Below the pieces are notes generated by a model. It did no database searches and had not been told where the DNA came from. It saw only the letters and a program-made list of their open reading frames with translations. From NCBI GenBank assembly GCA_963930775.1, contig OZ005689.1, forward strand, positions 25,604,058 through 25,668,057: a stretch of 64,000 nt of DNA, written 5' to 3'. The first letter of the stretch is position 1. Every line of letters begins with the position of its first letter. This document shows positions 45,265 through 56,937 of this stretch, piece after piece. The position numbers and the translations under genes were made by a program. Source of the stretch: Cliona cf. orientalis (taxonomy: Eukaryota > Porifera > Demospongiae > Clionaida > Clionaidae).

Positions 45265-45715
45265 CCATAGCAACACACTATGAGCATGCATGCGCATTAT
45301 AGCATAAAATGGCGTACTAGACACACCCAATAATTGTCATTGTGCTGTACACACCCACTATTAAGTAACTGTCAACGTAATACAAAATTAGCGTGACACT
45401 GCACTATGCATGCGCTACTAAAATTAATGGAATGGATTTATACTTAAACTAAGATGAGAGGTCAAGGCAATCTTGAGCTAGCCCTGGAAACTAGAATTAG
45501 AAAGAAAGAGTGACAAATGGTCATTTTTTGAACATCTGGTTCTGGTATGTACAATTAATTTGATGAATGATGTTGGTCTTGTTAGATGGATAATTTGCTG
45601 GAGATTCTGGTTTTCACAGTTAGAAAAATTACCTATTTTGAGATATTTGTGCATTTGTAATGCATTACATACATGTCATATCCGGGTCATCCCTACATAT
45701 AGAGTCTACCGACTA
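45265..45715. repeat. repeat shared with 61615-61860 and 62050-62250
   Basis: GTCACATGACTTTACCATAG, a GAGCATGC..GCATTATA block, GGATTTATACTTAAACTAAG and a GTAATGCATTACATACATG / GGGTCATCCCTAC end are found again, diverged, at 61615-61860 (same strand) and 62050-62250 (opposite). It is an old copy of the TIR element described at 61885-63045. Confidence 0.65.
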
Positions 45716-45764
45716 TATTATTGAGTTCACAATTAATCAAGTAGTTACATATAATAGATGTGAC

Positions 45765-46080
45765 CGACTGAGAAAATCGACCACTCGCGATTTTTTTTTG
45801 AAATCCACGTCAGGTTTAGGCATAGATCGACGCAGAATTTACTGTAGGGTTCAATGGTCAAACAGCCAGGCTCTAAAAAGGCTCCTAAGCGGAATTATGG
45901 CCAAAAAAGTGTGCACCGGTCACCCGTGCCTGAGATTACAATTTATCTAGAAACGGAGCGTTTTGTATGTACATACAGAAACGTTCGATGTTTTCGTATA
46001 CGCTCAGTGTCACACCTTGTGGTTTATCGACATAAATATTTTGCCGGGAAAGAAGGCTAGGTAGCGGAGCGAGGCAGATA
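45765..46080. mobile_element. diverged fragment of the 1.9 kb GTGACC element
   Basis: GTGACCGACTGAGAAAATCG, ACCACTCGCGATTTTTT and GACGCAGAATTTACTGTAGG follow the first about 300 bases of 16141-18034 and 47831-49759 with many substitutions. The right part is missing. The oldest of the three copies. Confidence 0.8.
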
Positions 46081-47314
46081 AAAAGGGGTCCAGTTCTTGT
46101 TGGTCTGTGTCCAAAAAGAAGTTGAAAGGTAAGCGATATAAGTTATCAATCGTTCATATAATTTGGGTGGGCTGCATGGCAACAAACCTAAGACTAGGCC
46201 TAGGAGTCACGGGTTCACTCTCGCGCGCTAAAAGAGAGAACGAAGAGAATTCCAGCTAAGCTCAAGAAGCAACGGTGATAGTGAAACTTTCCATACCAAG
46301 TACTAGTATCATAAATGAAACTAGTGTTATTTGGTGTGCTGGCACCAGAAGTGTATAAAGCTCGGGAATCCTGGTTGTGCCGTATGCCATTAAACTTGTC
46401 CTTATGTACAGATCTCTTCTTAGCCTTTGATGGCCACTGTTGGCCAGTGTACTGATCATTACTGGGTGAAAGCAAGGGCTCATAAGCCCTTGGTGAAAGT
46501 AAGTATATGCATACACTCATCATAAAGTTGTAATTCACTGTTAAGTGTTACTAGGGCATGTACGGGCATTGTGCCCTGGTTGCCGACAATGCCCACACAG
46601 TCATGCCCGCTTAGCTAGTGGTTCCTCTGTATTTGGAGCAGGTGGTGGAATGTGGGATTGGTCAGGAGAAAGAGTGGGGGGTAGGGTAGAAGACGGAGTG
46701 GGGGTGGGGTAGGAGATGGAGAAGGTGAAGGCCGAGTGTCGCCCTCGGCTTCTACAGCAGGCTTAGGACATGTGATATCCTTGACGTTGTCAGGGCAAAA
46801 GTCCCTGATTTTATCATGCAGGTACCACTGACGCTGGAGTGATTAGCCTGCGAAAAATTTTTTACACTAAAATTTATCATACGAATTTTTCTTTACACGA
46901 AAATTTCCAGATCTATGGTATATGTTGCTAGCTGGCATGGGCTAGCAATAGGAGGCCTACTATGCACATGTATGACATTGTGTAGGAGCTGATTGGTAGG
47001 TTTATGCATGCATGTAAGAGAGCAGTTACCATAGGATTGTAGATTAAGGCCATCATCACAAGAGTAGTTGCGAAGTGCAAAGAGAGTCATGTAGCTGGCT
47101 CCCACCCCCATACCTGCCTGCTGAGGTAATGGATGGCAGTGGGATTGAAGGAACCCACTGAAGTTAGTGCATTGAATTATGTAGCAGTTAAAGATATCAA
47201 ATATCCACCTTTCCTTGAATGTCTTCTGTACCACTGCATTGTTCCTTCTCATGCTTACTCATTCACACGCGCATACACACACACTGATTCACTGACTCAC
47301 TCCACACTCTGCAG
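46081..47314. other. unassigned sequence with weak coding traces
   Basis: On the minus strand 46215-46538 reads a protein-like frame (QWPSKAKKRSVHKDKFN and SGASTPNNTSFIYD). Another minus-strand segment near 46700-46820 reads RDFCPDNVKDITCPKP followed by a Pro/Ser-rich run. Neither has a domain I know or a clear splice chain. These may be exons of an unnamed gene or transposon relics. Confidence 0.3.
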
Positions 47315-47701
47315 AGCAAAGAGAATCATTGGTGTGACCTGGAGAGCATAGGGATTGAGGAGCTGGCGGGTTTGGAGTATGGTGTTATATCAGAGGGTGT
47401 GGTTAGATCCATGTTTGGGCTGCTAGGCCCAGCTCTCAACAAGTACCTTTCCTCCAAGACTGGGCTGAGCAAGGAGGAAGCGGATTTGGCCACTTCCAGC
47501 ATCACTCTTTTCAATACTCCGACTCACGTAGACCTGTACCTCTCTGATCTATGGCTATATATGGAAGCCTGCATGGCCGCCGAAAAGAGCGGGATCGCAG
47601 TAGAATTTCTAGTGACTGATGACCGTGACTTTTTTAAGGCCTTTGTCAAGTCGAGGCTGGCCGAGAAAGTTCTGATAAATGAAGGAAGGCTGGGGAAGTG
47701 A
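47315..47701 (+). CDS. probable terminal exon of an unidentified gene
   Basis: After a pyrimidine-rich CACTCTGCAG acceptor the frame is open for 128 codons to TGA at 47699-47701. AATAAA at 47719 and again at 47758 could serve as polyadenylation signals. The peptide is well behaved: acidic/hydrophobic (ESIGIEELAGLEYGVIS), then SMFGLLGPALNKYLSSKTGL, LYLSDLWLYMEACMAAEKSG, DRDFFKAFVKSRLAEKV. No membrane segment or known motif was seen. Earlier exons were not found. It could be a host gene or an accessory transposon exon, and it lies just before the 1.9 kb element at 47831. Confidence 0.45.
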   Translation, partial: SKENHWCDLESIGIEELAGLEYGVISEGVVRSMFGLLGPALNKYLSSKTGLSKEEADLATSSITLFNTPTHVDLYLSDLWLYMEACMAAEKSGIAVEFLVTDDRDFFKAFVKSRLAEKVLINEGRLGK

Positions 47702-47830
47702 TCCCAGGAATGGATGAATAAAACAAACCACTATAATTGTGGTATGTGTACTGTACAAATAAATATTTAGGAATAGACATATTTTTCAGTGTCCCAAGCA
47801 ACAAAATTTAAATTTGATGTACAATAATAT

Positions 47831-49041
47831 GTGACCCGCTATGGAAAAATCGACCACTCGCGATTTTTCATGAAAATCGCGTTTTGGATATAGGTTGACG
47901 CAGAATTTACTGTAGAGTTCAACGGTCAAAGAGCCAGGCTCTAAAAAGTTTCCTAAGCCGAGTTATGGCCAAAAAATTGTACACGGGTCACCCGTGCCTC
48001 AGTTCACAATTTTTCAAGAAATGGAGCGTTTTGTACGTACATAGCTCAACGTTCAATATTTCCGTATACGCTCCGTATTACACCACGCGGTTAGCGCCAT
48101 AATGAATTTGCCGGGAAAGATGGCCACAGAGAGAGCGCCAGTACAGCGGTCCTGGTCTTAGGGAGAAGATATCGAGAGAAGCAATGGACTCTACACTTCG
48201 TAAGTTGTCTATGATTGTTCTTATAGCTAAGGCTGCATATAATAAACACCCCTGGGTGTGATTCAACATGAAGTACTTCTGGCAAAGTACGAAGGAGTGT
48301 GACACATGAGATAGCCATTCGTAGCAGTGAATTTACTAGCTAGCTGTGTGCGCTGTTTGGTATGAGCTACGGTTGTGAAAAGCTCAGTATACCTTTTGTT
48401 GTAGAAAATGTAATTTTGAAGGCTCTGTAGTGCGTTGTGCAGGTTGTGAAAAGCTTTTATACCTTTGTTGTAGAAAATGAAGGCTCTGTATTGTGCTGTG
48501 AGTGTACCAACTGACTGGATGTGATGCTCTCACAGTGAGGATGAGTCTGCTCATTGTTTAAGATTTGAAAAGGTAAGGTACATGTATAGTAAATAGGGAG
48601 AGTTTGTGTGCATGTTGAAGAGTGTGCGTGTGCATGTATGCGTGCATGTACATGTATGATAGAAATTGGGGGGAGGAGGAAGGAGAGAAGGGCTTAAAGC
48701 CAGCGACAAACATGAGGAAGGAGAGTCGACTAGTCTTGCATGAGATCGTATACAGTGGGAAAGGTATGTATCCAAGCTGGCACATTTGAGCTGGGGGTTG
48801 TGTGGATGTCAACGAGGATAGTGGCTGTTGACTCAACAGTGATTCTGAGACTGATACATTGACAAGGTCTTCTCAGTAGCTGTTTATGAAGTTTGCTGCA
48901 CAGGTACCAATTCCTTCATCATCGTCCATAACCGTACAAGTAACATGCATGTCGAATTATCCGTGAATGTACGTGTATGTCCATGTAATTTACCTCGGTA
49001 TTTACATGTACCTCCTCTCTTTCTCTCTCTCTCTCTTTCAC

Positions 49042-49072
<31 letters not shown>

Positions 49073-49759
49073 GTCTGTCTCTTCCCCCCTTTCCATCTAT
49101 CTCTCTTTTCCCTGCCCCCCCCCCCTCCCTCTTAGATTCTCTGAGTCTTCAGACAGCTCAAGGCACTGTTGTGCTCAAGGCTGTGGGCTCCCTCAGGTAG
49201 GACTGGGCTGCTGCTGTTAGCTCTGCTGGTGTACATAGATAGTTAGGCATTGATATCGATTTTAGTAAACAATTCAATTCAGTATTATGACAGTGTATTG
49301 TATGATTAGGGGGTGGGGTGGATGGGTGGGACTGTCTTCTTGATTGGCTTCTGGTGCCGTCGATCGTGGAGCCGAGGGTGAGCGTCTGCTCTGTGTAGGA
49401 TCGAAAGCAAGACAAGGGCCTCGAGTCGGCCACTACTGACTTACTGTGCTATGCTAGCTCGCTAAGCGCGGGTATCGTCATGGTGATCGACCGCGACTTG
49501 TAGATTATAATAGATCGAAAACACTGTAGGTCCGTTCACGTAGCTAGCTAAAACTGAACGCCATTCTATCTTTCGAGCGGTACACACACTGAACAAGCTC
49601 GGATCGCGCTGAAATTTTATAAATGGATGGGCAAAGGACTATACTTTCAGAATATCCAAAGAAAAAAAATTCGAAAAAATAACGTTGAGTCGAGTATCGA
49701 ACCCCCTACTGCAAAATCATATTTTAGCGCGAGTGGTCGGTTTTTCCATAGCGGGTCAC
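47831..49759. mobile_element. 1.9 kb non-autonomous TIR element, copy 2
   Basis: The ends GTGACCCGCTATGGAAAAAT and its inverse (..TTTTTCCATAGCGGGTCAC) are nearly perfect. ATAT flanks both sides (47827-47830 and 49760-49763). It matches 16141-18034 over its full length with small indels, including the CT-rich tract (49015-49135). No transposase is encoded. Confidence 0.9.
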
Positions 49760-49902
49760 ATATTATACCACTGAACTGCAAGTGCATGTCATTATATGTC
49801 CACCTTTATTATACTAACTATAGAAGTTGTCCACAAATTTCTTGTACCATTGCTTCTGGACCTGTAATGACAATCCAATAAGAACACGTATAATAATACT
49901 AT

Positions 49903-50412
49903 GTGAGTGAATTTGAGAAAGGGTTAACTTTGCGCATTTCCTGAATTTTTATTTTGGCACGAATCTGCAAATCACGATCCACAGCCACTTCTGGTACGGG
50001 CGGGACGAGTGCATACAACAATTGCATTTGAAAAACTGCTCAGGACAGGAGGCTTGCTCTACCTTCTAACGTTGGGTACCGTACTTAATCTAATACTACA
50101 TATACGCATGGAAATATAATAATTTCAAGTTTGAAAAACGCACGTTTTCTGGTAAAGGTTGTCAATCGCTCCTTATATAAACGTTACGAGAATTTGTAAA
50201 AAGCTAATTTATTGCATTAAATTGGATCATGCGTTGTATTCTATTAACTATGGTATATGAAGTACAAGGCCCGTGCAAACTGGTAACAAATCAAATCTGA
50301 AGCCTAGAGATCTTACTGGGTTGAAATGGTGGTATGTAGGTTGAAAAGAACTAAATAGTGAAAAAAAAATTGAATTTTGTGCAAAGTTACCCCTTTTCTC
50401 AAATTCGCTCAC
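49903..50412. mobile_element. 510-bp MITE with GTGAGYGAATTTGAGAAA ends
   Basis: The left end GTGAGTGAATTTGAGAAAGG and the right end, on the other strand, GTGAGCGAATTTGAGAAAAG are inverted, followed by GTTAACTTTGC / GGTAACTTTGC. Flanks are A/T-rich. The first three bases match the GTGACC elements, but the rest differs, so it is a separate family. Confidence 0.8.
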
Positions 50413-50790
50413 ATATGGAGCATATTTGATGAGAATAATTCAACATCAACCTGATAAAATAATATTCCAGGATTAACAACATAATTTATTTACTTTCAAT
50501 AATTTAGAGGTTGATTTGAGAAATTTTAGGAGCAGTTACCAGGGACAATGTGTCAGGTGATTGTAAGAAGCTTGTAGGTGACTATCACATAGATACATGT
50601 ACGTACCTGTCAGTAGCCAATCAAATTGCAGTACTATAGTATTATTACAGTTGTGATCAAATGCCAAAATATCACTTGCACCAGATAATGTGACCATAAT
50701 TATGCCATATTAATAAGTGCATGCGCTTATCACTCTCAGTGGTAAGGAAACATGTCCCTACCGCCAGCATGTTTGAGCACTCAATCACTC
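50413..50790. other. no recognisable gene
   Basis: A/T-rich sequence between a MITE and a palindrome. No supported feature. Confidence 0.4.
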
Positions 50791-51474
50791 TATAATAACA
50801 TAATATAGTACATGGGAGTATGATCGGCTGGAAGAAGAAAAATAACCAATTTTTCAGCAAGACTCACTTTGAAATCGATGTCAAGACTGAACCCATCTCA
50901 GTGGAACACAGTGTTCAATATAGCCAATCTCGTGCAACTGGCTATCCCAAAATAGGTTGCTAAACAAGTTTAGCCATGCTGACCTCAGTGTGCCTAGTAA
51001 TATTGATGTAAAGGAAGTAGTGCAGTACAGGATTAAGTACACAGGTGGGGATCCCCCAGAATAAAATCCGAACCAGGTATATATATATAACAATAATATT
51101 AAATATTATTGTTATATATATATACCTGGTTCGGATTTTATTCTGGGGGATCCCCACCTGTGTTAATATTATTGTTATATATATATACCTGGTTCGGATT
51201 TTATTCTGGGGGATCCCCACCTGTGTACTTAATCCTGTACTGCACTACTTCCTTTACATCAATATTACTAGGCACACTGAGGTCAGCATGGCTAAACTTG
51301 TTTAGCAACCTATTTTGGGATAGCCAGTTGCACGAGATTGGCTATATTGAACACTGTGTTCCACTGAGATGGGTTCAGTCTTGACATCGATTTCAAAGTG
51401 AGTCTTGCTGAAAAATTGGTTATTTTTCTTCTTCCAGCCGATCATACTCCCATGTACTATATTATGTTATTATA
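50791..51474. repeat. near-perfect palindrome with 310-bp arms and 1-base centre
   Basis: The left arm is 50791-51100. The right arm is 51102-51474 and carries one extra tandem unit of 63 bp (acctggt words at 51124 and 51187), so 373 minus 63 equals 310. The centre is CAATAATATT-A-AATATTATTG. The arms encode the same short frames on opposite strands. No target duplication could be recognised outside (left CAATCACTC, right ATTTAATGA). It could be a foldback element or an inverted duplication at a replication or assembly break. Confidence 0.9.
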
Positions 51475-54400
51475 ATTTAATGATTAAAATTCAACCCAAT
51501 TAACCAAAAATTAAACTGGTGGCCCATCCTGTTTTCAGGTATGTGGGGGGAAGTAGTTGTACTGTAAATTATGTGGTACATGCCCATGTGTAGTCGCTAT
51601 CTACAACTACAAGGCCTTACTAATTAGCTGGCCAAGAAAATTGCTAGATCACTTGCCTTATTTCTCACCAGACTTGTGAACACAAGCACGTACAGAAGCT
51701 ATTGCCTCTGTGACAGTGACTCAGCAATATTTTTCACCTGAAATCTAGCAGCTGCTTAGCTAATTGCAGGCTATTAGCGTAAGCCGCCATATATCGGCCT
51801 GTACGTAATACCGGCACCACCCGTGCCAATCATCGGCTTCTAGTTTACGTCTTTTACGGGATTATACGGACATCGCTGAAGCGTTTACAGACCTGAAACT
51901 TTCAATGGCCATTGCACACCAAGGAAAGTAAACAGGAAGAAAAGGATAATATTACTGGCAAGAAGGCATGGCGAAGAAGCTCTATACAGGGAGAAACAGC
52001 TCATGGCGGCTTTACCGTGGCCTAACAAGAGATAGAAAGATTATTATTCCGTCATAGTTGCTCTTAAGGTAGAGGCTGATGCCTAGAACACATCCAAGTC
52101 CTTCACGAATTTATTATACTGTTGAAACAGCTCTAGTATTGATTTTACGTGTAGTATCAACACATTCACGGCTGCCGTTCAAAGAAGATGCATGCGATCG
52201 ATATGAGAAGAGAGATATAACGAGAGGACACCCCGAGGTATCTAAGGATATTTTTCTATAATTTTCTGGCAAGTAAGGCAGTAGTAAAAGGCTTGAGAAG
52301 GCCAAGGTGCCAATAAATGGCGCATTCGCCATTATGGTAAGGAATAGGTGTACCGATAATACGTACCGGTTGCCGATAAATGGTATTTTGATATCTGCAC
52401 ATTAGCGCTTATAGTTCATTGATTAATTTAATAGGCCTACCTCTCTGGAGTGAGGACGCTAACACGGTTCAAAATAGATGAACTTGATAGCCAGGAAGAA
52501 TATTTTGTTATGAAAGTCAATTCCTTACTAAACATACCGTACCCTCGCGAAAGAGGGCCATGGGTGGTGCACCTTACATTGGGCCAAGATTGGGGGATGG
52601 ACCAATATTCAAGGTATCAGTATCGCACAGACGTGAAAGAGCGCCCAGATAAGTTACCCACACTATCTTCATAATTCGAATAGTAGCAGCAGCTATACTA
52701 TTGATTTCAACCTTATTCAAGCACGGTTACCAATCGAGGGCGAGGACATGAAAGGCCATGAAATCATGGGATATCAAATAGGGATACTGCAAAACCTGGA
52801 CTCTGGACTGGACTCATGATGACCATTACCGGTTCCTGAGACTGATGAGAAAAGTGAATATCAGTGGACATCTGATGTCATGGATGATTACCGTCACTCT
52901 ATACATTCATTGTAGACAGCCAAGTATGACAACAGTTCAAATTTGTACTAGTGCTGCCATCCAGTTGCCACACAGCATACCATGACTGGTAGACACTAGT
53001 AGTCATGTCAACTGGCCAAGGCAGGCCGGGTAGAGAAGCAACTGTAGCATGGGTTATAGTTGTATACTTGAAAGTATCTACCAAGAGCCTTGCCATGGCT
53101 TCTGCGGCCATGACTCCAAGCTGCAGCTATCAATGAACTGTAGTGGCCCATAGTAGACGTTTAGGTTTTACTCCCATGTGATGGCCAGTCTGACTCAGTG
53201 GCCTTTATACTGCACAGATGCACATCAGCCAGAAAATCACAATCATAGGCAGTCCAGATAGGTAGGAGAGCCAAAGTTGCATGAATTATATACAAGTGCG
53301 AGTTTTTGTGTCATGAGAATATAATATACAATTCAGCCATCAGTATCAAAATTAATAGCCAGTTTCAACTACAGGTCATGGTCTACTTTAACTTCTTAAT
53401 GTTTTTAACTATGAGCAGTTACTGTTGTCCGAGATGGCCTGTGACTAAGAATATGAAACTCATAATCACAGACTGATACAGTCTGGGATGGTTACCTGTT
53501 AGGCTATTACTAGTGGAAGGTAAACCGAATTAAACCGCAAAATAATAGTATCATACTAGCTACATATAGATCATTCATCCACAGATCTCGAAATTTAATA
53601 TTCCCCTATATGAGTACAATGGTTGCTAATTTTAATCAGCCAGGATTGTTTAAATTTGATCATCATCCAATAGGCTGTTGTGCTCTGAAAAGAAAGTTGT
53701 CCTATGTTGGCAAGGTGATTATACTATTTTTCAGAGCGACAAGTTTCTTATGTAGTCCGTGTCCTAATCTGGAGGGCATAAAAGATGCACTCTCCTACAA
53801 GTATAGAAGACTCACGATTGGTCAGTATTGTTGTGCTATGTGCACAAACGAGGTTGCCAAGGCCTAGGGGCCATAAAGATGTATTCTCAAGCTCGAGTGA
53901 GCGGTGCAAGTGCCGTGCGTTTCGACAGGCCTGCTTGGCAGGCCACCGAGCCTCAAGCGAAGCAAGAGGCGACGTCTGCATGTACTGTTAATAGATGATC
54001 ATGCATGCTAGCCACATTATCCCATGATAGTGACATTAAACATACTTGTGTAACTATTGGGTAATGCTTTGTCTGCTCTTTATCATATCATGGTCTGATG
54101 GTAGACTTGACGTTCGAGCAGAGTGAGAACATCGCCACTGCACTGTTCTTGAGCAGCTGCTCTTGGCCTGCAGTGAGGGGTGTGGTCTACACCATAATAG
54201 CATAGGTTCAAAGTTCGGTGCTACTTTCATCTGCAGATGCGCACTGTACTAACTGGCACTCGATTATACATAGCATGCTCGTAGTGTTCACTCACATTAT
54301 CCCCATGACTGTGACGTCAGACATACTTGTAATAACTAAATATTATGTAGATCCCATCATAAGTCCTGCTGGTTATATATATTATATATATACAATGTGG

Positions 54401-54822
54401 ACAGGTTTGAAATGTTTGGGTAGATTGATTCTGGATAGTATTAACGCATCTTGGCACAATATCATCACCTCTGATATTGTCAATATTATACACAGCTGCA
54501 GCTGGTCACATTAAGTTAATAAATAACTGTGCTGGAAGGCCAAGGATAAGGTGGGAGAAATTAAAGTTTCTAACAACTTTGGTGCCGCAAGTACGATTAC
54601 CGTAAATTGCGAATAATAAATTTTGGACAAACAATCCTGTACTGCACTATCATCAATAATGCACATAATTTTCATGTGTTTAATTTCCGGACTGGTCATG
54701 CTGTCTAAAATATTCTTTCCTGATTTATGGTATACTGCCCTGTTTTCCCATAAACCACAACATACATTTTTACCGTCCTTTCTTGGCAACCCTAATGTAC
54801 TGCAAATTTAGAGAATTTAGTA
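51475..54822. other. 3.3 kb with no confident gene
   Basis: Several short frames exist. The best is 52450-52674 on the plus strand (ARG/ASP-rich, with KVNSLLNIPYPRERGPWVVH), which could be an exon; no partner exon was recognised. Others at 52079-52261 and 53610-53867 look random. CCTCAAGCGAAGCAAGAGGC near 53949 holds a small inverted repeat. Confidence 0.35.
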
Positions 54823-55023
54823 TACCGTAGAGCGGGAAATTTTCGAGGGAGAAAACTTTCGCGGATAGGAGCATTTCATGGCGAAAATTTTCGCGGAATG
54901 TTAAAACTGGTCGCATAATGGGTATGGCATGCCTAGAATTTCGTGGAGAAAACTTTCACGAATGGCTGAAAAATTGCAAAATTCATGAAAGTTTTCTCCC
55001 TCAAAGTTTCTCGCTATACAGTA
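54823..55023. mobile_element. 201-bp MITE rich in GAAAATTTTCGCGG words
   Basis: The left end TACCGTAGAGCGGGAAATTT and the right end, on the other strand, TACTGTATAGCGAGAAACTT are inverted. The body repeats GAGAAAACTTTCGCG and its inverse. It shares the TACCGTA start with three other MITEs. Confidence 0.8.
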
Positions 55024-55029
55024 TGTATG

Positions 55030-55861
55030 CAGTATGGCGGGTAATTTTCGTGGGATGCTAATTTTCGTTATTTTCGTGGTTGACTTGACAGTCACGAAAT
55101 TTTCCCACCCACGAAAATTAATGCCTATGGTGATATATGCGATCACCAGTCCATGATGATGGGCATGGCCACAAACATGGAAGTGCGGCCACCACTTTCC
55201 AGTATTAGCAAGCAACAGTAGCCATTGTCATCCAGCTAATAGCATCTTCGACAAATACCGTAGAATCCCGCAATTACGCCCCCCCCTCGCGCATAAGCCC
55301 CCCTGCATTTTTAGCTCAAGTTCCTGCATAGGTAGTTTTCTCGCATATAAGCCCTGACTGTAAAATAGAGTCCATACGTCAATAAAAACAGTAGCTATAG
55401 CTAGCAAACTAGCTATTTGTGTCATAATATGCCTTACTTTGTCGTTTTTCTCAAGTTTTGCCCACCAAACAGCCAGAGAAAGTACAGAGATCGCGCGCCC
55501 ATGTGGCATTCGGCGGTCGGTAATGGTCGTCACACGGAAATGTTAGGATCCCGCGTATAAGCCCCCTCCCCACTTTTGTCCAATCCTAGCATGCACAAAG
55601 GGGGGGCGTAATCGCGGGATTCTACGGTAATATTCTTCTACTTGTATCTCATGCTATTTGTCCAAGTCTGTAGGTATGGCTTAGTAACAAAGATTGCGAG
55701 TGAGACCGAGCACGTGTATCGATTACATCATCACTAGTGCAGCAGTGCCACACCCCTGGCTGGTTGCTGTCACGAAATTTAAAACCACAAAAGTAGTTTT
55801 GAGGGCCTTTTCGGACAATTAATGAAAATTAACACCCACGTAAATTACCCACCATACAGTA
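55030..55861. mobile_element. MITE with AGTATGGCGGGTAATTTTCG ends, carrying a nested MITE
   Basis: The left end AGTATGGCGGGTAATTTTCG and the right end, on the other strand, ACTGTATGGTGGGTAATTTA are inverted. The interior has GTGGTTGACTTGACAG and ACGAAATTTTCCCACCCACG blocks. It surrounds the MITE at 55256-55629, so it is the older of the two. Confidence 0.72.
55256..55629. mobile_element. 374-bp MITE with TACCGTAGAATCCCGC ends
   Basis: The left end TACCGTAGAATCCCGCAATT and the right end, on the other strand, TACCGTAGAATCCCGCGATT are inverted. Both are followed by ACGCCCCCCC and TAAGCCCCC words. Nested in 55030-55861. Confidence 0.88.
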
Positions 55862-56937
55862 TTTGTTAGTGATTCTGGAAAAGTGAAGCAAAGGTAGCTA
55901 CATTAAAGCTACCAAAACCCAAAACTGAAACTATTCAACTTCCATGCACATAGAAATTTGCAACCGATACACTAAGCAGAAAAATATTGTCCAAACAGTG
56001 TAGTTATAGAGCTCAATTTTAAGGCTTTGTTCCCAGCTTTTCAACGTCTTAAACAGAAAAGCCACACAAAAACTCCACCCAGTTTCTAAATATCACAGAT
56101 GCTTGAAGACCCAACAAAAGAGAGTAGATTCTCACACTGAAGCGAGGTCCCCACCTTCACATATTCTACAATCATTAGGTTGAGCATGAAAAATCAGCAT
56201 CCACTGATGATCGTGTTTTCTTTAAAATTAAAAAAAATCTAGAATAGCCTGCCTATTAGTTCTAACCCATTCTAACAAAAATGTGCAAAATAATCCACGG
56301 AGCTCTGAGAATTGTTTTAGTGACTAAAGTGGAGTCCACAAAGTACCACAAAGTATAGCTAGCCTCATCCTAAGATCATATTCCCAGCTTTCAATGTTAC
56401 ACTTAAACATTGCACAATAATGAAAAGCTGGTACTGAGTGTCTCTATCCACTATTATTAAATGGTCATGACGATTAAAACTGACTGAGAGTTGACCCCCG
56501 CTTTAGTCTAGGCTATTGTACTGTAGTCACAAAAATTGGCATTATGTACGTACAACAGAACCAACAATATGAAAAGTATGGAGCAAACGGTGCAAGTCAA
56601 TGGCCAAGCAATTTGGCAGTGATGCCAAAATGTAACGAGGAGGACCTACATGCATTAATAATGTGAATCCCACTGGCCAAGGTATGCTCAGCTCACTTGG
56701 AATTTTTTTGTAATATTATAGCAGTAAAGATTAGCCTTGGAGTTATCACAATAACATGGATCACATTGGTCAACGTATGAAATGAAGTACAAAACCCTCG
56801 GCACAAATGCACTGATATGTTCAAGGATCCAAGCACACATACTACATGTAAATATCATAGTCGATAGACTCCATAAGTAGGGATGACACGGATATGCCAT
56901 AATAATATTATTACATGTAATACAAGTATAAAAAATA
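55862..56937. other. no gene; fragment of the ACACTAAGCAG MITE family
   Basis: ATACACTAAGCAGAAAAATA at about 55968 followed by TTGTCC matches the end of 8728-9143. The matching right end was not found. The rest has no supported coding region. An AGTAGGGATGACACGGATAT block just before the piggyBac element (56877) matches ends at 61890 and 63045. Confidence 0.45.

Noticed and set aside
50881..51384. Mirror-image short frames over the palindrome
   Set aside because: Produced by the inverted repeat and its 63-bp tandem unit; no domain.
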